64,000 nucleotides of DNA from Candidatus Alistipes faecigallinarum (GCA_019115605.1 DXDG01000011.1:1-64000); one strand, 5' to 3'. Shown: positions 16,903-26,235, counted from the first letter of the stretch. Numbers and translations: made by a program. The notes: generated by a model from the letters alone, not told the origin.

Positions 16903-17499
16903 CTATTCTATCTCCCGGCGGTTCCGCAGCGCATGCGCAATCGTCAGTTCATCCACATATTCCAGTTCGTCGCCGAAGCCGATGCCCCGGGCGATCGAGG
17001 TGATCCGCAGCCCGGGGAACTGCCTGAGACGGTTCATCAGGTAGAAGAGCGTCGTCTCCCCCTCGACCGAGGTCGAGATGGCGATGATCACCTCCCGAAC
17101 GCCGCCCTGCGCAATGCGCTCGCAGAGCAGGTCGATCTTCAGATCCGACGGCGCGATGCCCTGCATCGGAGAGATCACGCCGCCCAGCACATGGTACAGG
17201 CCCCGATACTGGTGCGTGTTCTCGATCGAGAGCACGTCGGCCACCTGTTCGACGACGCAGATCGTCGCGTGGTCGCGCTCCGGATCGGCGCAGATCGGAC
17301 AGATCTCCTCGTCCGAGAGGTTGTTGCACCGCGCGCAGTAGCGGATCTCGTCGCGGAAGCGGTCGATGCTGCGCGTCATCTCATGCACCGAATCGGATTC
17401 CATGCGCAGGATGTGGATCGCCAGCCGCAGCGCCGTGCGGCGCCCCACTCCCGGCAGTTTCGACAACTCCCCGACCACGTCCTGCAGCAGCCGCGACAT
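16903..17499 (-). CDS. recR: Recombination protein RecR
   Basis: RecR forms a ring clamp and acts with RecF/RecO to load RecA. The 198-residue protein begins MSRLLQDVVGELSKLPGVGRRTA (helix-hairpin-helix). It has the zinc-finger cysteines C55, C58, C67 and C70 in CARCNNLSDEEICPIC, then a TOPRIM domain (ICVVEQVADVLSIENT...YHVLGG). The C-terminus includes ITSIARGIGFGDELEYVDELTIAHAL. It starts 3 nt after batE and is followed by mdh. Confidence 0.96.
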   Translation of the reverse strand: MSRLLQDVVGELSKLPGVGRRTALRLAIHILRMESDSVHEMTRSIDRFRDEIRYCARCNNLSDEEICPICADPERDHATICVVEQVADVLSIENTHQYRGLYHVLGGVISPMQGIAPSDLKIDLLCERIAQGGVREVIIAISTSVEGETTLFYLMNRLRQFPGLRITSIARGIGFGDELEYVDELTIAHALRNRREIE

Positions 17500-17502
17500 G
17501 CC

Positions 17503-18363
17503 TCAGATCGTTTCGATCGTCTTCGCCTCCAGCCAGCCCTTCTTGCCGTCGGCGATCGTAATTTCACACCAACCCTCCAGGCGGCTCGAGATCGTGACGA
17601 GCGTCCCCTCGTGCAGGACGAAGAGATCCGTCGCCGCCTTGTCCGGCGAGCTCTTCACGGCGGTCGAGGCCGCCATCACGACGGCCTGCGTATCGTCGAG
17701 CATCTCCCGGCGTTCGCCCGCGGCAAAGCTGGTTGTCAGCACGAAGAGCACGCCGGCCAGGATCGTTCCGTAGAAACCCGCCTTCCGCAGCGCAAGACGC
17801 TGCGCCAGCAGGTAGAGCAGGAAGAGCCCCAGCGCCAGCACGAGCGCCACCAGCGAGAAGATGCTCCACGCCGTGCAGCTCATCACGCTGCGCGCGGCCC
17901 GCACCCATTCGGTCAGGAAGAAGGCGGGGATCGCCTCGATGCGGTCCTTCGCGCGCGCCTCGGCCACCGAGAGGTTGTAACGGATGTCGTCGTTGCCCGG
18001 AGCGAGCCGCAGCGCCTTGTGGTAGTAGAGGATCGCACGCCCGGTCAGCCCGTCCTTGAAGCAGGCGTTGGCCAGGTTGTAGTAGAGTTTCGCCGAGCTC
18101 AGATTCCGGGAGAGCAGCTCCTCGTAGAGTCCGATGGCTCCGTGGTAGTCCGCGTTGATATAGGCCGTGTTGGCCCTGTCCCAGAGCGTCTCGGCGGAGT
18201 TTTGTGCATCCGGAGCGGTCGAAGCCGCCGGAGCCGCCGCCGAAGCCGTCGAATCCGCGGACGGCACCGCTGCGGGAGCCGCCGCTGCGGTTGCAGCGGA
18301 ATCCTGGGCAGAGGCGGAAGCCAGACTTCCGAGCAGGATCATAACGAATAGCAAGCGTTTCAT
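17503..18363 (-). CDS. batE: BatE-like TPR/SH3 aerotolerance-operon protein
   Basis: A 286-residue envelope protein with an N-terminal signal peptide (ends ASAQ) and a low-complexity Ala/Ser/Pro stretch (about 24-55). TPR repeats follow (about 58-125: LWDRANTAYINADYHGAIGLYEELL and KLYYNLANACFKDGLTGRAILYYHKAL). Then come two transmembrane helices (about 160-182 and 193-212) and a C-terminal bacterial SH3-like domain (about 220-286). This order is that of BatE of the Bacteroides aerotolerance (bat) operon. It sits 4 nt after batD. Only the last two bat genes are present here. Confidence 0.87.
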   Translation of the reverse strand: MKRLLFVMILLGSLASASAQDSAATAAAAPAAVPSADSTASAAAPAASTAPDAQNSAETLWDRANTAYINADYHGAIGLYEELLSRNLSSAKLYYNLANACFKDGLTGRAILYYHKALRLAPGNDDIRYNLSVAEARAKDRIEAIPAFFLTEWVRAARSVMSCTAWSIFSLVALVLALGLFLLYLLAQRLALRKAGFYGTILAGVLFVLTTSFAAGERREMLDDTQAVVMAASTAVKSSPDKAATDLFVLHEGTLVTISSRLEGWCEITIADGKKGWLEAKTIETI

Positions 18364-18367
18364 GGCA

Positions 18368-20233
18368 TCAACGTTTTATCACCGACTCGATCCGCGAGAT
18401 CAGGTCCACACCTTCGGAATAGATATCGCTCATCTGCGCCGAAGCCGCGGGCGAATACTGCGCCTCGTCGCACTGCGAGATGATTGCGGTGAAGCGATGC
18501 GTCTCCTCCGCGGATACGCCCCGCTTGGCAAGCTCCTCGCGGACGTTCTCCTTCGTGAGGTTGGCCACCGGGATGTTGAACTTGTCGCTCATGTAGCCCC
18601 ACAGCGCCCGCAGCATCTCCTCGTAGAAGGCGTGGCGGTCCTGCGCCTCCATGTAGGACCTGGCGGCCCGGAAACGCTGCACGGCGACCTTGTTGGCCCG
18701 CCGGCCCCGCATCAGGGCGACGTTCTGCGATTCGCGGATCCGCTTGCACAGGGCGACGTAGGCCGCGGCGAAGAGAAGCAGGATGGCGCACAGGGCGATC
18801 CAATAGCCGCCGCTGAAGAGGAACGGCATGCGCGCCTCGCGCAGCTGCGAAGCCCCCAGGCGGATGAAGCGGATGTCCTCGCCGAGCATCTTCACCTCCT
18901 CCTTCGACATGCCGCGCCCCTGCATGACCACGGCGTCTCCGCCGCCGCCCTTCGTGTCGGGCGTAATCTCGAAGGTCATCGGACGCGACTCGAGCGTAAC
19001 GTACTGGCGCCGCTTGAGATCGAAGTAGGTAAACTCGATCGGAGCGATCTCGTAGGTCCCTTCGGCCCGCGCGATGAAGGGGTATTCAAACTGCCGGTAT
19101 CCGGAGATTCCCGACGCCGAGGCGTTGATCGACTCGGTGGTCTTGACGTTGTACTGCTCGAAGGAGGCGGGCAGCGCCAGCTTCGGGGCCTGCACGAAGG
19201 TCAGGTTGCCCGTTCCGGAGATCTTCACCGTACAGGTGGCTCCCGAGTTGGCCGCGAAGCGGTCCGTCGGCAGGTCGGTCTCCATGCGGAACGAGCCCAC
19301 GGCGCCGCTGAAGCTCGAGGGAGCGCCCTCGGGAAGCGGCCGCACCTCGATCGACGTGCGCTGGCTCTGCACCTTGCGGGGGACGTTGTAGACCTCGTGT
19401 CCGCTGCCGAAGAAGGGATCGAGATTGCGGCGGCTCTGCACCACAACCTGCGCCACGACGGTGATATCCACGGGATCGATCGTCAGCGTGCCGACCTGCT
19501 GCGGATAGAGCAGGTATTCGAACAGCACGCGCGTCTCGTAGACCTTGCCGTTGTAGGTCTCGCGGCTCACACGCGCCGTCTTGGTGTCGGTCAGATCCTG
19601 CGACCAGAACCCGTTGAACGAAGGCGCCGCCTCGGGAACGATGTTCACGTAGGGAACCCGCGTATAGAGCTTGAAGGCCACATGCACCGGCTCGTTCTTG
19701 TAAACCGAGGTCTGCGAGACGACGGCCCGCAGCAGGATGTCGTCCTTACGGATCTGCTGCTGAACGTTCCGCGCATCCGCCTCGCTGTCGGAATCTCCGC
19801 CCGACGGACGCTGCTGCGACTGCGAGGCATCCCCCTCGTTCACGATCTCGATCGGCAGGGGCTGCGTCCGGTAGGTCGTACCGTCCACGGCGATCTCCGC
19901 CGCCCCGATCGTCACGTTGCCCGCACTCTGCGGCAGCAGCACGTAGGTGATCGTGTAGTTGATGCTCTTGGTCATCGTGCCGCCCACAATCTGTACGGAC
20001 TGCCCGCGCGACTCGGCGGGCCCGGCAATCACGTCGAACCCTTCGAAGGAGGGGGCCTTGAAACTTCCGTCGTCGGGCGAGGCGTTCAGCGAGAACTCCA
20101 CGCGGAAGGCCTCCCCCACGGCAACCGTCAGCGGCGAGTTGGCCTCGAAGGTAACCTTCTCGGCGCCGAACGCCTTGAAAGCCACCGCGGCGAGGAGCGC
20201 CGCACCCACTATTTTCGCAATAAAACCTTTCAT
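18368..20233 (-). CDS. batD: BatD family protein
   Basis: A 621-residue envelope protein with a signal peptide (about 1-23) and a large periplasmic part of Ig-like beta domains (VTFEANSPLTVAVGEAFRVEFSLNASPDDGSFKAPSFEGFDVIAGP is the standard BatD opening). One transmembrane helix lies at about 470-492 (GYWIALCAILLLFAAAYVALC), followed by a cytosolic helical tail. Bat proteins were named for aerotolerance in Bacteroides fragilis; their molecular role is not settled. It is 51 nt downstream of fumarase, with a strong hairpin in the gap, and 4 nt upstream of batE. Confidence 0.9.
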   Translation of the reverse strand: MKGFIAKIVGAALLAAVAFKAFGAEKVTFEANSPLTVAVGEAFRVEFSLNASPDDGSFKAPSFEGFDVIAGPAESRGQSVQIVGGTMTKSINYTITYVLLPQSAGNVTIGAAEIAVDGTTYRTQPLPIEIVNEGDASQSQQRPSGGDSDSEADARNVQQQIRKDDILLRAVVSQTSVYKNEPVHVAFKLYTRVPYVNIVPEAAPSFNGFWSQDLTDTKTARVSRETYNGKVYETRVLFEYLLYPQQVGTLTIDPVDITVVAQVVVQSRRNLDPFFGSGHEVYNVPRKVQSQRTSIEVRPLPEGAPSSFSGAVGSFRMETDLPTDRFAANSGATCTVKISGTGNLTFVQAPKLALPASFEQYNVKTTESINASASGISGYRQFEYPFIARAEGTYEIAPIEFTYFDLKRRQYVTLESRPMTFEITPDTKGGGGDAVVMQGRGMSKEEVKMLGEDIRFIRLGASQLREARMPFLFSGGYWIALCAILLLFAAAYVALCKRIRESQNVALMRGRRANKVAVQRFRAARSYMEAQDRHAFYEEMLRALWGYMSDKFNIPVANLTKENVREELAKRGVSAEETHRFTAIISQCDEAQYSPAASAQMSDIYSEGVDLISRIESVIKR

Positions 20234-20247
20234 CGATTTTACAACGT

Positions 20248-20277
20248 GCGGCCCGGGCCGGTTAGTATCCGGGCCGC
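20248..20277. repeat. GC-rich hairpin between fumarase and batD, without a T run
   Basis: GCGGCCCGG (20248-20256) pairs with CCGGGCCGC (20269-20277). On the minus strand no T run follows, so it is not a standard terminator. It may tune read-through or protect the upstream part of the mRNA. Confidence 0.55.
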
Positions 20278-20284
20278 AGGGTTT

Positions 20285-21898
20285 TTAGTGTTTGAAATCG
20301 GCGAAAAAGTCGTTGCCCTTGTCATCGACGATGATAAAGGCGGGGAAGTTCTCGACGTAGATCTTGCGCACGGCCTCCATGCCCAGCTCGGGGAAGTCGA
20401 CAACCTCGACCGACTTGATGGAGTTCTTGGCCAGGATCGCCGCCGGACCGCCAATCGAACCCAGGTAGAAGCCGCCGTTGGCCTTGCAGGCGTCCGTCAC
20501 GGCCTGCGAGCGGTTGCCCTTGGCCACCATCACCATCGAGCCGCCGTGCTTCTGGAACAGGTCGACGTAGGGATCCATGCGTCCGGCCGTCGTCGGGCCA
20601 AACGATCCCGAAGCCATGCCTGCGGGGGTCTTCGCCGGGCCGGCGTAGTAGACCGGGTGCTTCTTGAAGTACTCGGGCATCGGCTTGCCCTCGTCGAGCA
20701 TCTGCTTGATGCGGGCGTGGGCGATGTCGCGGGCCACGATGAGCGTGCCGCGCAGGTTCAGACGCGTTTTGATCGGGTATTTGGTCAGAATCTCGCGCAC
20801 CTTGTCCATGCCCTCGTCCAGGTCGATGTCCACTGCGGGCGACATGGCCGGAGCCTCCTTCGGCAGGAAGCGGGCGGGGTTCTTCTCGAGCTCCTCGAGG
20901 AAGATGCCCTCGGGGGTGATCTTCGCCTTGATGTTGCGGTCGGCCGAGCAGCTCACGCCGATGGCCACGGGGCACGAGGCGGCATGGCGCGGCGCGCGGA
21001 TCACGCGGACGTCATGCACGAGGTACTTGCCGCCGAACTGGGCGCCCACACCGCTCTCGCGGCAGATCTTGAGCACCTTCTCCTCCCACTCCAGATCGCG
21101 GAAGCAGCGGCCGCCCACGTTGCCCGAGGTCGGAAGCTCGTCGAGGTAGCCGGCCGAAGCCTTCTTCACCGTCGAGAGGCACATCTCGGCCGACGTGCCG
21201 CCGATGCAGATGGCCAGGTGGTAGGGCGGGCAGGCCGACGTGCCGAGGTCGAAGATATGCTGCTGGATGAATTTCGTGAGCGACTCCTCGTTGAGCAGCG
21301 CCTTGGTCTGCTGGTAGAGGAAGGTCTTGTTGGCCGAGCCGCCGCCCTTGGTGATGAAGAGGAACTCGTACTCCATGCCGGGCTTGCCGCCGTAGATGTC
21401 GATCTGAGCCGGGAGGTTCGTGCCCGAGTTCTTCTCGTCGATCATCGTGAAGGGCACGACCTGCGAATAGCGGAGGTTGCGCTCCTTGTAGGTCTCGTAG
21501 ACACCCTTGGCGATGCAGCGGGCGTCGTCGGCGCCGGTCCATACATCCTCGCCCTTGTGGGCGATGCAGATGGCCGTACCGGTATCCTGGCAGGTCGGGA
21601 GCTCGCCCTCGGCGGCCACGCACTGGTTGAGCAGCATCGTGTAGGCCACGAACTTGTCGTTGTCCGTAGCTTCGGGATCATCGAGGATGTTGCGCAGCTT
21701 CTGCAGATGCGCCGCGCGCAGGTAGAACGAGACGTCCGAGTAGGCCGCCTTCGAAAGCAGCTCGAGACCCGCGGGGTCCACCTTCAAGATCTTGCGTCCG
21801 TCGCACTCGACGACCTTCACGTAATCCTTCGTCAAAAGACGGTACTTCGTTTTGTCCTCCTGAATCGGGAAGGGCTCCTGATAAATGAAGTCTGCCAT
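20285..21898 (-). CDS. Fumarate hydratase, class I (iron-sulfur)
   Basis: Interconverts fumarate and malate using an oxygen-sensitive [4Fe-4S] cluster. The 537-residue single-chain protein has the cluster-ligand cysteines in [27 protein letters not shown] and GVSCSADRN, and the C-terminal beta domain with [24 protein letters not shown] and [11 protein letters not shown]. Size and order match FumA/FumB-type enzymes, not the cluster-free class II. It is first in an operon that ends with malate dehydrogenase, the neighbouring step of the reductive branch. bat and recR lie between them. Confidence 0.95.
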   Translation of the reverse strand: MADFIYQEPFPIQEDKTKYRLLTKDYVKVVECDGRKILKVDPAGLELLSKAAYSDVSFYLRAAHLQKLRNILDDPEATDNDKFVAYTMLLNQCVAAEGELPTCQDTGTAICIAHKGEDVWTGADDARCIAKGVYETYKERNLRYSQVVPFTMIDEKNSGTNLPAQIDIYGGKPGMEYEFLFITKGGGSANKTFLYQQTKALLNEESLTKFIQQHIFDLGTSACPPYHLAICIGGTSAEMCLSTVKKASAGYLDELPTSGNVGGRCFRDLEWEEKVLKICRESGVGAQFGGKYLVHDVRVIRAPRHAASCPVAIGVSCSADRNIKAKITPEGIFLEELEKNPARFLPKEAPAMSPAVDIDLDEGMDKVREILTKYPIKTRLNLRGTLIVARDIAHARIKQMLDEGKPMPEYFKKHPVYYAGPAKTPAGMASGSFGPTTAGRMDPYVDLFQKHGGSMVMVAKGNRSQAVTDACKANGGFYLGSIGGPAAILAKNSIKSVEVVDFPELGMEAVRKIYVENFPAFIIVDDKGNDFFADFKH

Positions 21899-22405
21899 AA
21901 TTCCAGTACTTATTTAATGTTTGTGTATCTCCTCTTGCTTCGCAATCCGGCCGCGGCCGGCCGCCTGCGGCGGCGGACCCTGCCGGGAACCGCCGCACGG
22001 CGGCATCCCGTCGCGCCAAATGCGTCTTGTTCAGCCGGCAAGCCCCCGGCAAAACGGCCCCGGCGCTCCGAAAGGCCCGTGCAAATTTACAAAAAACAAT
22101 CTGTTTTGCACAACTATTTTCCGCGGACTGTTATTTTTTTCACAAAATAAATCGCCTCTCCGTATTTTTTCCTAAATTTGTACGGTTTTCCCTCCGCTTT
22201 CCCTCTGCCCGCGCCCGCGGACAAAATCCTCCGGCAGCCCCCGGAAAGCACCTGCGGCACCCCCGTGCGGGCGCATGCCGGGAGCTGCGCGGCGAAGCGG
22301 ATCTTCAGGCCCGTTATTTTTTCACGAAACGAGGTCTTTATTTAGATTTTTTAGTAAATTTGCATCGCCGAAAAAAAGACAAGATTCACTTAACACTAAA
22401 ATAGT
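21899..22405. promoter_or_regulatory. Divergent intergenic region between fumarase and aldolase
   Basis: 507 bp with no supported ORF. For the fumarase operon, minus-strand TAAATTTG (22091-22084) has a TTG 21 nt upstream (22115-22113) and would give a leader of about 180 nt. The box lies within an inverted TGCAAA (22082-22087)/TTTGCA (22107-22112) pair. For the aldolase, two plus-strand TAAATTTG boxes are present (22173-22180 and 22355-22362); the second is 43 nt before the ATG. Several GC-rich hairpins lie at 21950-22010 and 22240-22300. No riboswitch class is recognised. Confidence 0.55.
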
Positions 22406-23407
22406 ATGGTATCGTACAAAGATCTGGGCCTCGTGAACACCCGCGAGATGTTCGCCAAGGCCATCAAGGGCGGCTACGCCGTTCCGGCTTTCAACTTCAA
22501 CAACATGGAGCAGCTGCAGGCCATCATCCAGGCCGCTGCCGAGACCAAGTCGCCGGTGATCCTCCAGGTATCGAAGGGCGCCCGCAACTACGCCAACCAG
22601 ACCCTGCTGCGCTACATGGCCGAGGGTGCCGTGGAGTACGCCAAGGAGCTGGGCTGGGCGCATCCCCAGATTGTCCTGCACCTCGACCACGGAGATTCGT
22701 TCGAGCTCTGCAAGAGCTGCGTGGACATGGGCTTCTCGTCGGTGATGATCGACGGTTCGTCGCTGCCCTATGACGAGAACGTCGCCCTGACGAAGAAGGT
22801 GGTTGACTACGCCCACCAGTTCGACGTAACGGTCGAGGGTGAGCTGGGCGTGCTGGCCGGCGTCGAGGACGAGGTTTCGGCCGCCGAGAGCCACTACACC
22901 AAGCCCGAGGAGGTCGTTGACTTCGTAACGAAGACCGGCGTTGACTCGCTGGCCATCTCGATCGGCACCTCGCACGGAGCCTACAAGTTCACCCCCGAGC
23001 AGTGCACCGTTGACCCGAAGACGGGCCGTCTGGTTCCGCCCCCCCTGGCATTCGACGTACTCGAGGCCATCGAGAAGGAGCTTCCGGGCTTCCCCATCGT
23101 GCTCCACGGATCGTCGTCGGTTCCCCAGGAGGAGGTCGACACGATCAACAAGTACGGCGGTGCCCTGAAGGCTGCCGTCGGCATTCCCGAGGAGCAGCTC
23201 CGCAAGGCCGCCAAGAGCGCCGTTTGCAAGATCAACATCGACTCCGACTCGCGTCTTGCCATGACGGCCGCCATCCGCGAGGTCTTCGCCACGAAGCCCG
23301 CCGAGTTCGACCCGCGCAAGTACCTGGGCCCGGCCCGCGACAACATGAAGAAGCTCTACATCCACAAGATCAAGGAGGTTCTCGGTTCGGACGGCAAGGC
23401 CGAGTAA
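22406..23407 (+). CDS. fba: Class II fructose-1,6-bisphosphate aldolase
   Basis: Zinc-dependent glycolytic and gluconeogenic enzyme. The 333-residue protein has VPAFNFNNMEQLQAI near the N-terminus and QIVLHLDHGDSFELC (about 88-102), which holds the catalytic Asp and a zinc-ligand His. Further landmarks are VEGELGVLAGVEDE, the zinc-ligand region SIGTSHGAYKF, and FPIVLHGSSSVP with the third zinc His. The C-terminal region carries KINIDSDSR. It is a single-gene transcript ending at a strong terminator. Confidence 0.96.
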   Translation: MVSYKDLGLVNTREMFAKAIKGGYAVPAFNFNNMEQLQAIIQAAAETKSPVILQVSKGARNYANQTLLRYMAEGAVEYAKELGWAHPQIVLHLDHGDSFELCKSCVDMGFSSVMIDGSSLPYDENVALTKKVVDYAHQFDVTVEGELGVLAGVEDEVSAAESHYTKPEEVVDFVTKTGVDSLAISIGTSHGAYKFTPEQCTVDPKTGRLVPPPLAFDVLEAIEKELPGFPIVLHGSSSVPQEEVDTINKYGGALKAAVGIPEEQLRKAAKSAVCKINIDSDSRLAMTAAIREVFATKPAEFDPRKYLGPARDNMKKLYIHKIKEVLGSDGKAE

Positions 23408-23426
23408 TCGGGAGATTCCGAAAACG

Positions 23427-23462
23427 AAAAACCGGAGGTTCGCAAAGAACCCCCGGTTTTTT
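23427..23462. terminator. Bidirectional terminator after the aldolase gene
   Basis: AAAACCGG-A-GGTTC and GAACC-C-CCGGTTTTTT form a near-perfect stem with a GCAAA loop. A run on the left and T run on the right allow it to serve the convergent minus-strand gene as well. Confidence 0.9.
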
Positions 23463-23486
23463 GTTGCACGAAACCGAACGAGCAAT

Positions 23487-23915
23487 CTATCCGACCGTTA
23501 CCCGGAAACGGCATCTGGAACTGCCGGCAAGCACCGTCTCCAGTATCTCCACCTCGATTGTCCGCCCCGGCAGCAACTCCTGCAGCACGAAGAGAATACT
23601 CTGCCGGGAACATTCGCAATGGGTAGGAGCCGAAACAAATCCAGCCTCGACCTGCGGACACAGACAGCGTGGATAACCGATCTCGTAAACCCGCCCCGGC
23701 TCAATGACATCCGCAAAGAAAAAGGGTGTCCGCCCGTATTTCGCATATTGCCGGTCGAGATCGCATCCGCACTCCTCGAACTGCCGGCGCATCTCGACAA
23801 GCACCCCGTCGCAGACGCATGCCTCGGCACACGGCCGGTAAAGCGCCGCCCGCTCATCGGCAGGTAGCCGACCGATCGTCTCCTCCAGCATCCGGTAAAA
23901 CGCCCTGTCATCCAT
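23487..23915 (-). CDS. Small cysteine-rich protein of unknown function
   Basis: A 142-residue protein that I do not recognise with confidence. It has no signal peptide or membrane segment. It holds about nine cysteines, in a CAEACVCDG cluster (about 29-37), ECGCD, and CLCPQ...THCECS (about 83-101). The last 45 residues (ILFVLQELLPGRTIEVEILETVLAGSSRCRFRVTV) resemble the C-terminal end of V4R-type or ATC-hydrolase-like domains, where a GSxxCxF element closes the fold. A metal- or small-molecule-binding role is possible but unproven. It lies 8 nt after the hydrolase gene and is last in the threonine dehydrogenase unit. Confidence 0.6.
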   Translation of the reverse strand: MDDRAFYRMLEETIGRLPADERAALYRPCAEACVCDGVLVEMRRQFEECGCDLDRQYAKYGRTPFFFADVIEPGRVYEIGYPRCLCPQVEAGFVSAPTHCECSRQSILFVLQELLPGRTIEVEILETVLAGSSRCRFRVTVG

Positions 23916-23923
23916 ATCACGAT

Positions 23924-24892
23924 CTATTGCCGGTCGTCGGGAATGTATTTTTCGACAAAGGCACCCACGCGCCGCGTGTACTCCTCGGGATTATCATGAT
24001 AGGAGCGGGCATGCGCGGCGCCCGGAACGACCCACAGCTCCTTTTCGCCCGGCTTGGCCTCGTAGAGCGGATAGGCCATGCGCGTAGGGACGAAGTCGTC
24101 GGCATCGCCGTGGATGAAGAGCATCGGACGGTCGCAGCGCGCCACCTGTTCGAGGGCCGAGGCCTCGCGGAAGTTCCAGCCGTAGCGCAGCTCGCAGAGC
24201 CAGCTGGCCACATGCAGCAGCGGAAACGTCGGCAGCGAGAACTGCCCGCGGAGCTCCTTGGCGAACTGGTCCCAGACACTCGTATAGCCGCAATCCTCGA
24301 CGAAGCACTTCACCGAGGCGGGCAGCTCCTCGCCCGAGACCATCATCGTCGTTGCGGCCCCCATCGAGATGCCGTGCACGACCGTGCGCGTATCGCCGCC
24401 GAAGATTCCGTCGGCCACCTCGATCCACCGCAGCACGTCGAGCCGGTCGCGCCATCCCATGCGGATGGCCCGGCCTTCGCTCTCACCGTGGTAGTGCAGG
24501 TCGGGCAGCAGGATATTGAAGCCCAGGTCGTGGTTGTAGAGGTAGCCGATCATCAGCATCCGCACGGCATTGTCCGTATAGCCGTGGACGATTACGGCCG
24601 TGCGGTCGGTCGGCCGCGGCGCCGCGGCATAGATCGCATGCAGCCGCTCGCCCTCCGCACCCGTGATGACCGTATCACGCAGGGCTCCCGTACGGCGGAG
24701 GCTGTCAAGCCATCCGGACAGGAAGGGATACTCCTCATACATATATTTATACGAGGCGGCATTCTTCTCCGCCATCACCGCATCGGGCCGCAGGGCATAG
24801 GAGAGCAGGTAGAAACCGCCTCCCGCAACCGCCGCAAGGCACAGGGCCAGCAAGCCGGCCGTCCAACCAACGATCTTCTTCCACTTCTTCAT
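23924..24892 (-). CDS. Alpha/beta hydrolase, membrane-anchored
   Basis: A 322-residue serine hydrolase with an N-terminal signal-anchor helix (about 8-32) and the remainder outside the cytosol. The nucleophile elbow is HGISMGAA (GxSxG). The oxyanion region is VIVHGYTDNA, the acid is in MLFIHGDADDFVP, and the catalytic His is in GAAHARSYHDN. The closest recognisable type is the YqkD/BAAT-like group of alpha/beta hydrolases. The substrate is unknown. It sits 21 nt downstream of the cupin gene. Confidence 0.88.
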   Translation of the reverse strand: MKKWKKIVGWTAGLLALCLAAVAGGGFYLLSYALRPDAVMAEKNAASYKYMYEEYPFLSGWLDSLRRTGALRDTVITGAEGERLHAIYAAAPRPTDRTAVIVHGYTDNAVRMLMIGYLYNHDLGFNILLPDLHYHGESEGRAIRMGWRDRLDVLRWIEVADGIFGGDTRTVVHGISMGAATTMMVSGEELPASVKCFVEDCGYTSVWDQFAKELRGQFSLPTFPLLHVASWLCELRYGWNFREASALEQVARCDRPMLFIHGDADDFVPTRMAYPLYEAKPGEKELWVVPGAAHARSYHDNPEEYTRRVGAFVEKYIPDDRQ

Positions 24893-24913
24893 GGGCTCTT
24901 CGGTTTTGTCGAT

Positions 24914-25276
24914 TCACTCCTCCGCAACCGAAAGCGGCGCGCCCTCCGTCCCGGCATAGAACATGGCCAGTTCGACAGGTTCGTCACCCCGGTTCTCTCC
25001 ATAATGCAAGGTTCCTACCATTTCGATGATCCCCTCGCCGGCCCGGAACGTCCGCTCAGCACCGTCATCGGCCACCACGGTCAACTCGCCGCGCAGCACC
25101 ACCCCGGCATTGATCACCGGATGGCTGTGGCGCGGCAGACGCGCGTGCGGCGGAATGACGATCCGCAGCAGCGTAACAAAAGGCCGCCCCTCGGGATAGG
25201 CGGGAAGCGGCGCTCCGTTCCAACTCGACGACGAAGCGGCCAGCCGCTCCGTCGTCGGTTTTTCATTCGGCTCCAC
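24914..25276 (-). CDS. Small cupin-domain protein
   Basis: A 120-residue single-domain cupin. Motif 1 is visible as IPPHARLPRHSHPVINAGVVLRGELTV (metal-ligand His-x-His and Glu), and motif 2 as GEGIIEMVGTLHYGENRGDEPVELAMFY. Such proteins can be metal-dependent isomerases, dioxygenases or binding proteins; no specific role can be assigned. I use the GTG at 25274-25276 as start (VEPNEKPTTERL) because the open frame further upstream overlaps the end of the dehydrogenase and is not cupin-like. It lies 8 nt after that gene. Confidence 0.78.
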   Translation of the reverse strand: MEPNEKPTTERLAASSSSWNGAPLPAYPEGRPFVTLLRIVIPPHARLPRHSHPVINAGVVLRGELTVVADDGAERTFRAGEGIIEMVGTLHYGENRGDEPVELAMFYAGTEGAPLSVAEE

Positions 25277-25284
25277 GGGAAAGG

Positions 25285-26235
25285 CTACTCTTTTCCAAGT
25301 TTCGTGCGAATGTGGGCGAGCATGTCGTCGGTCATGCGCGAGAGATCCCACTCGGGCTTCCAGCCCCACTCCTCGCGGGCGCAGCTGTCGTCGAGCGAGT
25401 TGGGCCAGCTCTCGGCAATCTCGCGCTTCACGGGGTCGATGTCGTAATCCATCCGGAAGTCGGGCAGCCGCTTGCGGATCTCGGCATAGATGATCTCGGG
25501 CGTGAAGCTCATCGAGGCGAGGTTGAAGCTGTTGCGGTGCACGAGCTTCGTCGGGTCGGCCTCCATCAGCTCGACGCAGGCGCGCAGGGCATCGGGCATG
25601 TAGATCATGTCCATATAGACGTCGCCCGGCACGGGGCAGGTGAAGTGTCCGCTGCGGATCGCCTCATAGTAGATCTCCACGGCGTAGTCGGTCGTGCCGC
25701 CGCCGGGAAGCGTGACGTTCGAGATGATGCCCGGGAAGCGCACCGAACGCGTATCGACGCCGAACTTGTGGTGGTAGTAGTTGCCCAGCAGCTCGCCCGT
25801 AACCTTGCAGACGCCGTAGATGGTCGTCGGCTGCATGATCGTATCCTGCGGCGTCTTGTCCTTGGGCGACGTGGGGCCGAAGGCGCCGATCGACGAAGGG
25901 GTGAAGAGGGCGCAGTGGTGCTGCCGCGCCACTTCGAGCGAATTGTTCAGTGCGCCCATGTTGACGTTCCAGGCCATCTGGGGATTCCGCTCGCCCACGG
26001 CCGACAACAGCGCCACGAGGTTGAAGATCGTATCGACGTGATATCGCGCCACAACCGAAGCCATGGCCGTGGCATCAAGGGCGTTGAGCACCTCGAAGGG
26101 ACCGTCCTCGCCCAAAGATTTGCACTCGCGCATGTCGGTGGCCACGACATTCGCTTCACCGTAAATGTTGCGCAGATAAACTGTCAGCTCGGAACCGATC
26201 TGGCCTCCGGCGCCTACTATCAGAATACGTTTCAT
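25285..26235 (-). CDS. L-threonine 3-dehydrogenase, SDR (epimerase-like) type
   Basis: Oxidises L-threonine to 2-amino-3-ketobutyrate with NAD in threonine catabolism. The 316-residue protein begins MKRILIVGAGGQIGSELTVYLR (Rossmann GxxGxxG at 8-14). It has FNLVALLSAVGERNP, the active-site TPSSIGAFGP, and the catalytic Tyr-Lys pair in TTIYGVCKVTGELL. The sequence DTRSVRFPGIIS and the C-terminal EEWGWKPEWDL are typical of short-chain TDH enzymes of Bacteroidetes. I chose the Met at 26235 over an earlier in-frame Met because the latter adds a non-homologous 23-residue extension. No kbl (glycine C-acetyltransferase) gene is adjacent. Confidence 0.9.
   Translation of the reverse strand: MKRILIVGAGGQIGSELTVYLRNIYGEANVVATDMRECKSLGEDGPFEVLNALDATAMASVVARYHVDTIFNLVALLSAVGERNPQMAWNVNMGALNNSLEVARQHHCALFTPSSIGAFGPTSPKDKTPQDTIMQPTTIYGVCKVTGELLGNYYHHKFGVDTRSVRFPGIISNVTLPGGGTTDYAVEIYYEAIRSGHFTCPVPGDVYMDMIYMPDALRACVELMEADPTKLVHRNSFNLASMSFTPEIIYAEIRKRLPDFRMDYDIDPVKREIAESWPNSLDDSCAREEWGWKPEWDLSRMTDDMLAHIRTKLGKE

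Noticed and set aside
18167..22150. A 1327-codon open frame on the plus strand, opposite batE, batD and fumarase
   Set aside because: It is the antisense shadow of three well-supported minus-strand genes in GC-rich sequence; its composition (Arg, Val, His, Leu rich) shows no domain.
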